DNA of 64,000 bases, taken from positions 310,001 through 374,000 of the forward strand of contig DIUX01000002.1 in NCBI GenBank assembly GCA_002423185.1, in the 5' to 3' direction. A model generated the notes under the pieces. That model made no database searches, was not told where the DNA came from, and worked only from the letters and a program-made list of their open reading frames with translations. The stretch is from Micavibrio sp. UBA6147 (lineage in GTDB: Bacteria > Pseudomonadota > Alphaproteobacteria > Micavibrionales > UBA1664). A program made the translations under genes and the position numbers. Below are positions 16,851 to 25,950 of the stretch, one piece after another; within the stretch, counting starts at the first letter, position 1; every line of letters begins with the position of its first letter.

Positions 16851-18368
16851 ATGCGTTCGATTGATTATGCAGCTTTTTCGCATAGACCGCGCCGCACCGC
16901 GCCCGCCACATTCACACAGACCATCATCACGCTGCTGGCGTTTATCGGCCTCAGCCTAGGCCTCAGCGCCCTTCGCCCCGCACAGGCGAATGACAGCTTC
17001 GCTGACCTCGCCGATCAATTATTGCCGTCCGTGGTCAACATCTCAACCACCCAGCGTGTTGAACAACGCCTCACCCCCGAAACCCTTCCGCAATTGCCGA
17101 AAGGCTCGCCGTTTGAGGATTTTTTCAAGGAATTTATGGACAGACGCCACGAACAATTGCCGTCTACCCCGCCGTCCTCGCTCGGCTCCGGCTTCATCAT
17201 TGACGCCGAAAACGGCTATATCGTCACCAATAATCACGTCATCGCCGATGCGGACGAAATCAAAATCACCTTGCATGACGACACCATCATCCCCGCCGAA
17301 TTGGTCGGGCGTGACGAAAAAATGGATCTCGCCGTCCTCAAGGTCAACCCAAAAGACGGCAACCTCAAGCCCGTCAAATTCGGCGAGAGTGACGTCATGC
17401 GTGTGGGCGATTGGGTGATTGCCATCGGCAACCCGTTCGGCCTCGGCGGCACCGTCACGGCGGGGATCATCTCCGCCCGTCAACGCGATATTAATTCCGG
17501 CCCCTATGACGACTATTTGCAAACCGATGCCTCCATCAACCGCGGCAACTCGGGCGGCCCGATGTTCAACGTCAAGGGCGAAGTGATCGGCATCAACACC
17601 GCCATTTATTCGCCCTCCGGCGGATCGGTCGGGATTGGTTTTGCCATTCCTTCGACCCTCGCAAAACCGGTCATCGACCAATTGATCAAATACGGCAAAA
17701 CCCGCCGCGGCTGGCTCGGCATTCGTATTCAAAACGTCACGGATGATATTGGCGAGAGCCTCGGCCTCGGCAAAGCCCGCGGCGCCTTGGTCGCTAGCAC
17801 CACAAAAGACGGCCCCGCGCACAAGGCGGGCATCAAGGCCGGCGATATTATCCTGAGCTTCGACAGCAAAGACATCAAGGATATGCGCCACCTCCCCCGC
17901 GCCGTTGCCGAAACCGATATTGACAGAACAGTGCCGGTTATTGTCTGGCGTGACGGCAAGGAAATTGCCCTGAAGGCCACGGTCGGCGAGCTCGAAAAAG
18001 CTGAGGAAGAAGGCCTGTTGGAAAACGACAGCGTCATGACAAACGAAGACGATGCCGGCGGTTATAAACTCGAACGCCTGCAAATGACCGGTGCGATTTT
18101 GAGCGAGTCTTTGCGCAGCCAATACGGAATCGAAGCCGGTGTGGTCGGCGTTATCATCACCCATGTTGAGGATAATTCCGATGCTGCGGTCAAAGGCCTG
18201 CGCCCTGGTGACGTGATTTTGGAAATCAACCAAAACGCCGTATCAACGCCGGAGAGCCTGAACACCTTCGTTCAAAATGCTCGCCGTTCGGGGCGGTCTT
18301 CCGTCCTGTTGCTGGTCAATCGTGGCGGCGACATCCAGTTTGTAGCCATACGTTTGGCGGCGAAATAA
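16851..18368 (+). CDS. Periplasmic serine endoprotease DegP/HtrA type
   Basis: 505 aa. ATP-independent protease/chaperone of envelope quality control. The signal peptide is long (about 1-47, cleavage after PAQA). The trypsin-like domain has the full triad: His129 (TNNHVI), Asp159 (MDLAVLK) and Ser234 (NRGNSGGP). Two PDZ domains follow (about 285-380 and 395-500), the first starting RRGWLGIRIQ. AGGAG lies before the ATG. It sits 247 nt after DUF2065, with a 17-bp tandem repeat directly upstream. Orthology to DegP, DegQ or MucD cannot be settled from sequence alone. Confidence 0.94.
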   Translation: MRSIDYAAFSHRPRRTAPATFTQTIITLLAFIGLSLGLSALRPAQANDSFADLADQLLPSVVNISTTQRVEQRLTPETLPQLPKGSPFEDFFKEFMDRRHEQLPSTPPSSLGSGFIIDAENGYIVTNNHVIADADEIKITLHDDTIIPAELVGRDEKMDLAVLKVNPKDGNLKPVKFGESDVMRVGDWVIAIGNPFGLGGTVTAGIISARQRDINSGPYDDYLQTDASINRGNSGGPMFNVKGEVIGINTAIYSPSGGSVGIGFAIPSTLAKPVIDQLIKYGKTRRGWLGIRIQNVTDDIGESLGLGKARGALVASTTKDGPAHKAGIKAGDIILSFDSKDIKDMRHLPRAVAETDIDRTVPVIVWRDGKEIALKATVGELEKAEEEGLLENDSVMTNEDDAGGYKLERLQMTGAILSESLRSQYGIEAGVVGVIITHVEDNSDAAVKGLRPGDVILEINQNAVSTPESLNTFVQNARRSGRSSVLLLVNRGGDIQFVAIRLAAK

Positions 18369-18604
18369 TCTGCCATATGCCTATACGTCTATGCGTGAAA
18401 AGATGTACAGGCTAGACATACAAGCAAACGCACGGGTAACGTACGGGCCGCATAACCGCGCAAACCAACACATACACCCAAGGCAACGCCAGAATCTTTG
18501 CCTTAGGATTGTTTTTAAGGGCGCGCGCGAAGTAACGTGACGATACGATACATCACCACCATGCCGCCACTCCCTGCAACCCTTATCCCCCATCCAGCCA
18601 TTGC

Positions 18605-19516
18605 ATGTCCGCTCCTCTTGACATCACCATCATCACCGGCCCGACCGCGAGCGGAAAAACCGCTTTGGCGCTCTCCATCGCTGCGCGAAAAAACGGGGTG
18701 ATTATTAATGCCGACGCCATGCAAATGTATGACACATTGCCGATTTTGACGGCGCAGCCCACCGCCGCCGAACAAGCCGCCGCGCCCCACCGCCTTTACG
18801 CGTCCCGCAAGGCGGGCGAAGACCTCAACACCGCCCAGTGGCGCGACCTTGCCATCACCGAAATCGAAACCGCCGCCGCCAATGGCGCTCACCCGATGAT
18901 CGTCGGCGGCACCGGCCTATACATCAAAACCTTGATCGAAGGCATCTCGCCAATGCCCGCCATCACGCCCGACATCCGTGAAGCCTTGACCGAGCGCCGC
19001 AATGCCGAAGGGCAAGAGGCCTTCTATACCGCCTTTGCCGCCGCCGATCCGGTCATGGCGGCGCGCCTGAAACCACAAGACACCCAGCGCGTCATGCGGG
19101 CATGGGAGGTTCTCATCGGCACGGGGCAAAGCCTGTCATACTGGCAAGACCAACCCTTGGAAGGTACACCCGCCCATTACCGTTTCCGCCTCATCGGCAT
19201 GACCCCCGATAAACCCGCCCTGCACGCCAAAATCAAGCGCCGCATCGGCGCGATGCTCGACCTTGGGGCGCTTGATGAAATCGCTGCGCTGCAAGCCGCC
19301 ATCGACAACGGCGCGGTCGCCGAAACGGCGTTGATCGTCAAAGCCCACGGCTTCAGGCCGTTTCGCGCCTATTTGCGCGGGGAATGGACGTTGGACGACG
19401 CCATCAATCACACCGATGCCGAAACCCGCGCCTACGCCAAACGGCAAATGACATGGCTGCGCAATCAATATAAATCAACCACGCAAGCCCTAGTCGTTGA
19501 AGAATTTCCTTGCTAG
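18605..19516 (+). CDS. miaA: tRNA dimethylallyltransferase
   Basis: 303 aa. Adds the dimethylallyl group to A37 of tRNAs reading UNN codons. The P-loop GPTASGKTALAL (12-23) and the following NADAMQMYDTLPILTAQPT are diagnostic, as are the VGGTGLYIKTLIEG and TRAYAKRQMTWLRNQ motifs. The central insertion differs in length from E. coli MiaA but lies in the normal range. It appears monocistronic, with no hfq downstream, unlike enterobacteria. Confidence 0.96.
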   Translation: MSAPLDITIITGPTASGKTALALSIAARKNGVIINADAMQMYDTLPILTAQPTAAEQAAAPHRLYASRKAGEDLNTAQWRDLAITEIETAAANGAHPMIVGGTGLYIKTLIEGISPMPAITPDIREALTERRNAEGQEAFYTAFAAADPVMAARLKPQDTQRVMRAWEVLIGTGQSLSYWQDQPLEGTPAHYRFRLIGMTPDKPALHAKIKRRIGAMLDLGALDEIAALQAAIDNGAVAETALIVKAHGFRPFRAYLRGEWTLDDAINHTDAETRAYAKRQMTWLRNQYKSTTQALVVEEFPC

Positions 19517-19564
19517 ACTCGTCCGAGTAAAATCGCCGCCGAAGAAACCGTTTGCAATAAACAC

Positions 19565-19873
19565 ATGACGACATTTTTCAAAGAGCTGACCATTTGCGCT
19601 TTTTTCTCCTTATTGGCCTATCTGACGTCAATAGGGATTTATGGCGTCTACGAAGATGACGTACAGGGAGTATCGCTTTTCACTCTTTATGCGCTTTTTT
19701 ATACTCTAGATGGGGTCATATTGTATTATCTTGCCCCGCTCTATGCCTTTTACACGTTGTTTTGCACCTATATCGTCGTGAAATACGAAGCCGCAAGGCA
19801 ATATTACAACAGAATACTCTTGGTCTTACCGCTCACCGCCCAAACATTCTATATTTTCGCATATTTGCTGTAA
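19565..19873 (+). CDS. Small multi-span membrane protein, hypothetical
   Basis: 102 aa, almost wholly hydrophobic and aromatic, with three to four predicted spans (about 8-27, 38-55, 56-72, 84-101). It has 24 nt to the DUF808 gene and 48 nt from miaA on the same strand, so it is probably co-transcribed with one of them. Base composition is more AT-rich than its neighbours. No family recognised. The reading frame fills the gap exactly, which supports it as a gene. Confidence 0.55.
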   Translation: MTTFFKELTICAFFSLLAYLTSIGIYGVYEDDVQGVSLFTLYALFYTLDGVILYYLAPLYAFYTLFCTYIVVKYEAARQYYNRILLVLPLTAQTFYIFAYLL

Positions 19874-19897
19874 TCCTTGAACAGAAAGACATCCCTC

Positions 19898-20959
19898 ATG
19901 GCTGCCGCCGGACTTCTCGCGCTTCTTGACGACATTGCGACGATTTTGGATGACGTGGCGATTTTGACCAAGGCCTCCGCCAAGCAAACATCGGGGATTG
20001 TCACGGACGACCTTGTCGTCACCGCCGAACAGGTGCGCGGCGTCGCCTCGAAAAAAGAAATCCCGATCATCATGAAGGTCGCGGTCGGCTCGCTCATCAA
20101 CAAGGCGATCCTGATCCCGCTCGCCTTGCTCATCAGTGCCATTCTGCCCATGTTAATCACCCCTATTTTGGTCATCGGCGCGGGGTATTTATGCTATGAA
20201 GGGGCGGAAAAAGTCATTCACAGCCTCCATACAAAAAAACACAGCGCCGCCGAAGCCGCGCAAAACATTGAACAACTCATCCATGAAGTCGAACCAAGCA
20301 AGAGTCAAGCTGCACCGAACGCCCCAGAGGCAACGACCGCAGCTGCTGTGCCTCATGATGATATCCTCCTGTCCCTCAGCGATCTTGAAAAACAAAAAAT
20401 CAAAACCGCCATCCGCACCGATTTTATTTTGTCGGGGGAAATCATCATCATCGCCCTCAACGTCGTTGCCGACGCCCCGTTCACCAATCAAGTCGTCAGC
20501 CTCATCGCCATCGGCCTGTTCATGACCGTGCTGGTCTATGGTGCGGTTGCCGCCTTGGTCAAGCTTGACGATTTGGGCTTGTTCTTGATTGCGCGGAGCA
20601 AAACCGCATCCGCCCTCGACACCGCCCGCCGCAAAATCGGCCAAGGATTATTGCTCGTTGCCGCCAAAATCATGGGCGCGTTATCGGTCATCGGTACGCT
20701 TGCCATGCTCTTGGTCGGCGGCGAAATCGTCAATCACGCCTTTCACGCCATCACCGAAACCGTCGACCACATCGCCCAATCAGTACAAGGCATCGCGTTC
20801 ATCGGCTCTGTGCTTGGGTTTTCTTTACCCATCATCGCCAATTTGCTCATCGGCTTGATCTACGGGGTTTTGGTGATCGGGGTGTTTCATCATCTGATCC
20901 CCCGCGTCACGGGTAAAAAACTCAGTGGCGAAAAACCCGCTGGCAAAAAATCAGGATAA
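19898..20959 (+). CDS. DUF808 (YedI-like) inner-membrane protein
   Basis: 353 aa from ATG 19898; the family starts near GLLALLDDIATILDDVAILTK, which matches this ATG, whereas an upstream TTG would add seven residues. About six membrane spans (for example AILIPLALLISAILPMLITPILVIGAGYL and IGSVLGFSLPIIANLLIGLIYGVLVIGVF). A soluble insert (about 115-165) contains LHTKKH and a long acidic helix. The family is widespread in proteobacteria; function unknown. Confidence 0.85.
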   Translation: MAAAGLLALLDDIATILDDVAILTKASAKQTSGIVTDDLVVTAEQVRGVASKKEIPIIMKVAVGSLINKAILIPLALLISAILPMLITPILVIGAGYLCYEGAEKVIHSLHTKKHSAAEAAQNIEQLIHEVEPSKSQAAPNAPEATTAAAVPHDDILLSLSDLEKQKIKTAIRTDFILSGEIIIIALNVVADAPFTNQVVSLIAIGLFMTVLVYGAVAALVKLDDLGLFLIARSKTASALDTARRKIGQGLLLVAAKIMGALSVIGTLAMLLVGGEIVNHAFHAITETVDHIAQSVQGIAFIGSVLGFSLPIIANLLIGLIYGVLVIGVFHHLIPRVTGKKLSGEKPAGKKSG

Positions 20960-21037
20960 AATTCATTTTTTATAATTTTTATGTTGCAACGAAGCATAAA
21001 CACGGGTAACGTGCTTTTAATGTCCTTGGGGGCATAG

Positions 21038-21076
21038 TTTTTGAAATATTATTACATGATTTTTGAAATATTATTA
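21038..21076. repeat. 17-bp direct repeat, 22-bp period, upstream of the ilv leader
   Basis: TTTTTGAAATATTATTA occurs twice (21038-21054 and 21060-21076), two helical turns apart, just before the leader peptide. A possible promoter overlaps it: TTACAT (21052) - 17 nt - TATAGT (21075). The spacing suits a dimeric regulator binding one DNA face, but this is inference. Confidence 0.7.
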
Positions 21077-21091
21077 TAGTGTGATTTAACA

Positions 21092-21166
21092 ATGTTTTTA
21101 ACCGCTTCGCTTATTCTCAGTGTGCTTCTTATCGTCCTTGGATCAAGGGCGCTGCAACGGGTATAG
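21092..21166 (+). CDS. ilv operon leader peptide
   Basis: A 24-codon frame opens with ATG 21092 and ends with TAG 21164-21166. Its centre is a run of branched-chain residues, LILSVLLIVL (codons 7-16), the composition expected for a leader peptide whose translation senses charged Leu/Ile/Val tRNAs. It is followed by mutually exclusive hairpins and by ilvB, so its role is transcription attenuation. It is too short for standard ORF calling. Confidence 0.85.
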   Translation: MFLTASLILSVLLIVLGSRALQRV

Positions 21167-21224
21167 GCCATCGTTAAAAACGACTGAACCGCAGCGCTCC
21201 TTTTAAGATCGGAGCGCTTTTTTT
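21149..21224 (+). promoter_or_regulatory. Transcription attenuator of the ilv operon
   Basis: Terminator: AGCGCTCC (21193-21200) pairs with GGAGCGCT (21211-21218), followed by TTTTTTAT. Antiterminator: GCGCTGC (21149-21155) can pair with GCAGCGC (21191-21197), which removes the left arm of the terminator. The leader stop codon lies 9 nt after the 5' antiterminator arm, so a ribosome finishing the peptide covers that arm and allows termination. A ribosome stalled in the Leu/Ile/Val run (21110-21139) leaves it free. This is the classical logic of amino-acid attenuators, seen here directly in sequence. Confidence 0.85.
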
Positions 21225-21245
21225 ATCGAAAAACGGAGAAAACGG

Positions 21246-23135
21246 ATGAACGCGCGTCATAAGGGTCAAACAATAACGGCAGAAAAGTCTGATAAAGCGG
21301 ACAAGTCCGGACAAACGGACTGCGCAGACAACTGCCACGGCACCGAATCCGCAGGCGGCAAAAAAACCGCCAAAATGATGACCGGTGCCGACATCGTCAT
21401 CCAAGCCCTTGTCGACCAAGGGGTTGAGGTGATCTTCGGCTATCCGGGGGGCGCGGTTTTGCCGCTCTATGACGCCCTGTTCAAACAAAGCAAGCTGCGC
21501 CACATACTTGTCCGCCACGAACAAGCCGCCGTACACGCCGCCGAAGGCTATGCCCGCTCCACCGGCAAGGTCGGCGCAGTCCTTGTAACCTCTGGCCCCG
21601 GGGCGACCAATGCCGTCACCGGCCTGACCGATGCGTTGCTGGATTCCATTCCCGTTGTTTGTATCACCGGACAAGTGCCGACATTCTTAATCGGCAATGA
21701 CGCGTTCCAAGAAGCCGACACAACCGGCATCACCCGCCCCTGCACCAAGCATAATTACCTCGTCAAAGACATCAACAAACTCGCCCATGTCATGCATGAA
21801 GCCTTCCACGTCGCCCGTTCCGGCCGCCCCGGCCCTGTGGTTGTGGACTTGCCCAAAGACGTACAGTTCCAAAAAGGCCCCTACAAAAAGCCTTGCACAG
21901 ATTGCTATAAAGTCTATCAACCCAAAACCGAACCCGACCGCGCCGCCTTGGAACAAGCCGTCGACATCATCGCCGCCGCAAAGCGCCCGATTTTTTATAC
22001 CGGTGGCGGTTTGATCAATTCCGGCACAAAGGCGTGTGAGGCGCTGCAACGCTTCGCCAAAATGACCGGCTATCCCGTGACGTCTACCTTGATGGGGCTG
22101 GGGTGCTATCCCATGACCGACAAGCAACATCTCGGGATGCTCGGGATGCACGGCACGGTGGAGGCCAACCACGCCATGCATGATTGCGACGTCATGATCG
22201 CCCTCGGCGCCCGTTTCGACGACCGCGTGACGGGGCGCATGGACGCGTTTTCGCCCGATTCATACAAAATTCAGGTCGATATTGATCCCAGCTCGATCAA
22301 TAAAAACATCCCTGTTGACCTCGGCATTGTCGGCGATGTCGGACGCGCCATCGAGATCATGACCGAAATCTGGGTCGCCAAGAAATACAGCGTCCCGAAA
22401 GCCCAAACCGCCGATTGGTGGGAGAGCATCAAACAATGGCGCGCCATCAAATGCCTGTCTTATACCCAGAGCAAAAAACCCGATGACGTCATTAAACCGC
22501 AATACGCGCTTGAACGCCTGCGCCATTTCACGCAAGACAAAGACAATGTCTATATCACCACCGAAGTCGGGCAACATCAAATGTGGGCGGCGCAGTTTTT
22601 GCCCTTTGACAAGCCCAATCGGTGGATGACCTCCGGCGGACTCGGCACGATGGGATACGGCCTTCCCGCGGCCATCGGCACACAAATTGCGCATCCGAAT
22701 GCCCTCGTCATTGACGTGGCGGGCGAAGCCTCGATCCAGATGAATATTCAAGAAATATCCACCGCCATTCAATACCGACTGCCGGTCAAGGTTTTCATCC
22801 TCAACAATCAATGGATGGGCATGGTGCGCCAGTGGCAGGAACTCATGCACGGCGAACGCTATTCCGAGAGTTATTCCGAAGCCCTCCCTGACTTCGTCAA
22901 ACTGGTCGAAGCGTATGGCGGGGTCGGCCTGCGCGCCCGTACCGTCGGGGAATTGGATGACGTCATTCAAACGATGCTCACCACCGACCGCATCACGATT
23001 GTTGACGTATGCGTTGACCAGCGCGAAAATTGTTTCCCGATGATCCCGTCTGGCGCGGCGCATAATGAAATGCTCCTCGGCCCCGATGATGAACAAAGCG
23101 AGCACAATAAACGCAAAGGCAAGGTTTTGGTGTAA
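21246..23135 (+). CDS. ilvB: Acetolactate synthase, large (catalytic) subunit
   Basis: 629 aa. ThDP- and FAD-dependent condensation of pyruvate, the first common step of branched-chain amino-acid synthesis. The core begins MTGADIVIQALVDQGVEVIFGYPGGAVLPLYDAL. Catalytic Glu92 lies in VRHEQAA. The ThDP motif runs from GEASIQMNIQEI to LNNQWMGMVRQWQ. The first ~43 residues are an extra polar Lys/Asp-rich stretch with two Cys, not typical of the family; an internal start at codon 44/45 is possible but lacks a Shine-Dalgarno site, whereas GGAG precedes 21246. It is the first structural gene after the attenuator. Confidence 0.95.
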   Translation: MNARHKGQTITAEKSDKADKSGQTDCADNCHGTESAGGKKTAKMMTGADIVIQALVDQGVEVIFGYPGGAVLPLYDALFKQSKLRHILVRHEQAAVHAAEGYARSTGKVGAVLVTSGPGATNAVTGLTDALLDSIPVVCITGQVPTFLIGNDAFQEADTTGITRPCTKHNYLVKDINKLAHVMHEAFHVARSGRPGPVVVDLPKDVQFQKGPYKKPCTDCYKVYQPKTEPDRAALEQAVDIIAAAKRPIFYTGGGLINSGTKACEALQRFAKMTGYPVTSTLMGLGCYPMTDKQHLGMLGMHGTVEANHAMHDCDVMIALGARFDDRVTGRMDAFSPDSYKIQVDIDPSSINKNIPVDLGIVGDVGRAIEIMTEIWVAKKYSVPKAQTADWWESIKQWRAIKCLSYTQSKKPDDVIKPQYALERLRHFTQDKDNVYITTEVGQHQMWAAQFLPFDKPNRWMTSGGLGTMGYGLPAAIGTQIAHPNALVIDVAGEASIQMNIQEISTAIQYRLPVKVFILNNQWMGMVRQWQELMHGERYSESYSEALPDFVKLVEAYGGVGLRARTVGELDDVIQTMLTTDRITIVDVCVDQRENCFPMIPSGAAHNEMLLGPDDEQSEHNKRKGKVLV

Positions 23136-23167
23136 TCCCCGAACCGACACGACAAAAGAGAAAAACA

Positions 23168-24148
23168 ATGACCGCACCTGCACCCAAGGATTTATTCGAT
23201 GATTTGCGCCAAGGCTTCGCCGATGTCGCCGCCAAGTCGCAACACGTACACATCAACACCGATAAGATTAATGCGTACGCGTCCTTAATCGCCGCACAGC
23301 CCGCCCCCGACACATTGGACGACGGCAATCATTTCATTTCCGGCAATCTCGATCATGATTTCGGTTATATCCTGACCCTCGACAGCATCAATTTCGGGAG
23401 CGGTTATAAACCCGCCCTGCGCGAGGAAGGCGTTGATATGATCGAGGGGAGTTTTTACTTCACCATCGCCCGCCGTTTGAAATCGCTGTTTGAAACAACC
23501 CCCCTCACGCCGCGCAGCGCGGCGCAAATTGAGGACAGGAACGTACAGGCGATTTTCGGCCTTGATAAAGGCCCATCCTCGCGCGAACTAGGCACTCTTT
23601 TCGCCAAGGCAGTACGCGAAATTGGACAAACCATTACCGATGCATCGCCGTCCTCCAAAATGGATTCTTTCGCCTATTTCGTTACCAATATGGACGGGTC
23701 GGCGGCACATTGTGTTCAGGCCTTGGCCGCCGTGCCAATGTTCAACGATGTGTCCACCTATAACGGGCAACAAATCGGGTTCTTTAAGCGGGCGCAGATT
23801 GCCGCCGCCGATTTGCACTTGATTGCCGGCAAAAACGGGCTCGATTTATTCCGCGATATTGACCGCCTGACCATTTTTGCCGACAACGCTGTGCCGCATG
23901 TTTTGCGGACAGACGGGATTGTGACGTACGGCAAAGACCTCGCCGCCTTTGTCGATACACAGCAAGACATACCCTTCGGCAGCGCGATGGAAGTTGAAAT
24001 CCGCGCCAATGCTTGTCACGCCGCGGAACTCATCGCCAAGGCCGCCAATATGCGCGTGATGGATCTTGACCACCGCCTGTGGCATCGAAGCAAAGAACCG
24101 CAATTCAAGGCCAGCCCGACCCACAAAACCCGCACGATTTTTTATTGA
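23168..24148 (+). CDS. Queuosine salvage protein (DUF2419-type N-glycosylase)
   Basis: 326 aa. Resembles the Q_salvage family (eukaryotic QNG1/C9orf64 and bacterial homologues), which releases queuine from queuosine 5'-phosphate. Supporting features are the length, the all-soluble sequence, the block FGYILTLDSINFGSGYKPALREEG (about 75-98) with the family's D.INFGSGY signature, and the conserved C-terminal RANACHAAELIAKA and LDHRLW. It lies 32 nt after ilvB and 38 nt before ilvH on the same strand, inside the ilv operon, an unusual position. No queuine-tRNA genes are in the window. Family assignment is by motif recall, not search. Confidence 0.72.
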   Translation: MTAPAPKDLFDDLRQGFADVAAKSQHVHINTDKINAYASLIAAQPAPDTLDDGNHFISGNLDHDFGYILTLDSINFGSGYKPALREEGVDMIEGSFYFTIARRLKSLFETTPLTPRSAAQIEDRNVQAIFGLDKGPSSRELGTLFAKAVREIGQTITDASPSSKMDSFAYFVTNMDGSAAHCVQALAAVPMFNDVSTYNGQQIGFFKRAQIAAADLHLIAGKNGLDLFRDIDRLTIFADNAVPHVLRTDGIVTYGKDLAAFVDTQQDIPFGSAMEVEIRANACHAAELIAKAANMRVMDLDHRLWHRSKEPQFKASPTHKTRTIFY

Positions 24149-24186
24149 TATAACAACACTGATCAACACCAAAGGATACCGCCGCC

Positions 24187-24729
24187 ATGGTCATCGCCAA
24201 AGCCGTGAAACATTCGAAACAAGACGTACAAGAAACCCACACCATATCCTTGATCGTCGATAACGAACCCGGCGTCCTCGCCCGTGTCATCGGCCTGTTT
24301 TCGGGGCGCGGCTATAATATCGACAGCCTCACCGCCGCCGAGATCGACCCCGACACCAAGCAAACCCGCATCACCTTGATGTGTACGGGAACGCCGATGG
24401 TGATCGAACAAATCAAAAACCAATTGGGGCGCGTTGTGCCCGTTCATAAGGTTCTTGACCTCACCGAAGAAGGGGCGTTCATCGACCGTGAGCTGGCCTT
24501 ACTGAAGGTATCCGGCAAAGGCGACAAGCGTATTGAAGCGCTCCGCATCGCCGACATCTTCCGCGCCCGCGTGGTCGATAGTACACTGGAGAGCTTCGTC
24601 TTTGAAATCACCGGCGACAGCGGTAAAATCACCGCTTTCATCGACCTGATGAAGCCGCTCGGCCTCGTCGAAATTGCGCGTACAGGCGTCGCCGCCATTG
24701 CCCGCGGCAAAGACGGTATTGCGGAATAA
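24187..24729 (+). CDS. ilvH: Acetolactate synthase, small (regulatory) subunit
   Basis: 180 aa. Binds IlvB and confers valine feedback. The N-terminal ACT domain reads TISLIVDNEPGVLARVIGLFSGRGYNIDSLT (about 19-49). The second half has ELALLKV and FRARVVDSTLESFVFEITGDSGKI, as in ~160-180 residue small subunits (IlvH/IlvN). It is separated from ilvB by the queuosine-salvage gene. ilvC follows by 49 nt. Confidence 0.94.
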   Translation: MVIAKAVKHSKQDVQETHTISLIVDNEPGVLARVIGLFSGRGYNIDSLTAAEIDPDTKQTRITLMCTGTPMVIEQIKNQLGRVVPVHKVLDLTEEGAFIDRELALLKVSGKGDKRIEALRIADIFRARVVDSTLESFVFEITGDSGKITAFIDLMKPLGLVEIARTGVAAIARGKDGIAE

Positions 24730-24778
24730 CAGTATCAATAAAACCATCCATCATCACTGACAAAAGGAAGCCCAAACA

Positions 24779-25798
24779 ATGCGCGTTTACTATGACTCCG
24801 ACTCTGACATCAACCTGATCAAATCAAAAAAAGTCGTCATTGTCGGCTATGGCTCGCAAGGCCACGCCCACGCCAATAACCTTAAGGACAGCGGCGTTAA
24901 AGATGTTGCGGTTGCCCTGCGCGCCGGATCAAGCTCCGCCGCCAAAGCGGAAAAAGCCGGCCTCAAAGTGATGGACGTACGCGAAGCCGCCGCATGGGGC
25001 GATGTGATCATGATGCTCACCCCCGATGAATTACAGGCCGAAATCTATGAAAACGACCTCAAAGACCACATGAAAAAGGGCGCTGCCCTCGCCTTCGCGC
25101 ACGGGTTTAACATTCATTTCAGCCTCATCGAACCCCGCGCCGACCTTGACGTTTTCATGATTGCACCCAAAGGCCCCGGTCATACTGTACGCTCCGAATA
25201 TGCACGCGGCGGGGGCGTTCCGTGCCTTGTTGCCGTTGCGCAAGACAAGAGCGGAAGCGCCATTGACCTCGCCTTGAGCTATGCCAGCGCCATCGGCGGC
25301 GGCCGCAGCGGCGTGATCGAGACCAGCTTTCAAGAAGAATGCGAAACCGATTTATTCGGCGAACAAGTCGTCTTGTGCGGCGGCCTGACCCAGCTTATTC
25401 AAGCCGGATACGAAACCCTGACAGAGGCCGGATACGCCCCCGAAATGGCCTATTTCGAATGCTTGCACGAAACCAAATTAATCGTTGATTTGCTCTATGA
25501 AGGCGGCATCGCGAATATGCGGTACTCAATCTCCAATACTGCCGAATACGGCGACTATGTCACCGGCCCGCGCATCATCACCGCCGAAACAAAGGCCGAA
25601 ATGAAGCGCGTCCTGCACGACATTCAATCCGGAAAATTCGCGCGCGATTGGATGCTGGAAAACAAAGTCGGGCAACCATCCTTCAAAGCCATACGCAAAA
25701 AACAAGCCGCCCACCCGATTGAACAAGTCGGCGCAAAACTCCGTGCCATGATGCCGTGGATCGGTAAAAACAAGCTGGTCGACAAAGACAAAAACTAA
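24779..25798 (+). CDS. ilvC: Ketol-acid reductoisomerase, class I
   Basis: 339 aa, the short class I length. Isomerises and reduces acetolactate with NADPH and Mg2+. The Rossmann motif is GYGSQGHAHANNLKDSG (about 22-38), then MIAPKGPGHTVRSEY. The metal-site helices are SFQEECETDLFGEQ and the C-terminal AYFECLHETKLIVDLLYEGG. Last gene of the ilv group. A GC-rich hairpin follows at 25822. Confidence 0.97.
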   Translation: MRVYYDSDSDINLIKSKKVVIVGYGSQGHAHANNLKDSGVKDVAVALRAGSSSAAKAEKAGLKVMDVREAAAWGDVIMMLTPDELQAEIYENDLKDHMKKGAALAFAHGFNIHFSLIEPRADLDVFMIAPKGPGHTVRSEYARGGGVPCLVAVAQDKSGSAIDLALSYASAIGGGRSGVIETSFQEECETDLFGEQVVLCGGLTQLIQAGYETLTEAGYAPEMAYFECLHETKLIVDLLYEGGIANMRYSISNTAEYGDYVTGPRIITAETKAEMKRVLHDIQSGKFARDWMLENKVGQPSFKAIRKKQAAHPIEQVGAKLRAMMPWIGKNKLVDKDKN

Positions 25799-25821
25799 GC
25801 TTCAGGCATAGCGCAAGCATA

Positions 25822-25855
25822 CAAAGGGCTGGAGTCTGAGCATTCCGGCCCTTTG
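25822..25855. terminator. Strong hairpin after ilvC, no U-tract
   Basis: CAAAGGGC pairs perfectly with GCCCTTTG, extended by GGA/TCC across a one-base bulge pair, loop ~10 nt. It lies 24 nt after the ilvC stop. The lack of a T-run makes it a possible 3' end stabiliser rather than a classical terminator. Confidence 0.5.
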
Positions 25856-25950
25856 ACTATGAGCCTTGTTCATATACCATATCTCTTTACAAAAATTCCG
25901 CCGCTGCCGTACTGTAAAGGGGTAACCCTATCCCGAAAGCCGTTTGCGCC

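Noticed and set aside
17043..18233. 396-codon frame opposite the htrA-type protease gene
   Set aside because: Shadow of the protease gene. Its low-complexity composition follows from the complementary codons.
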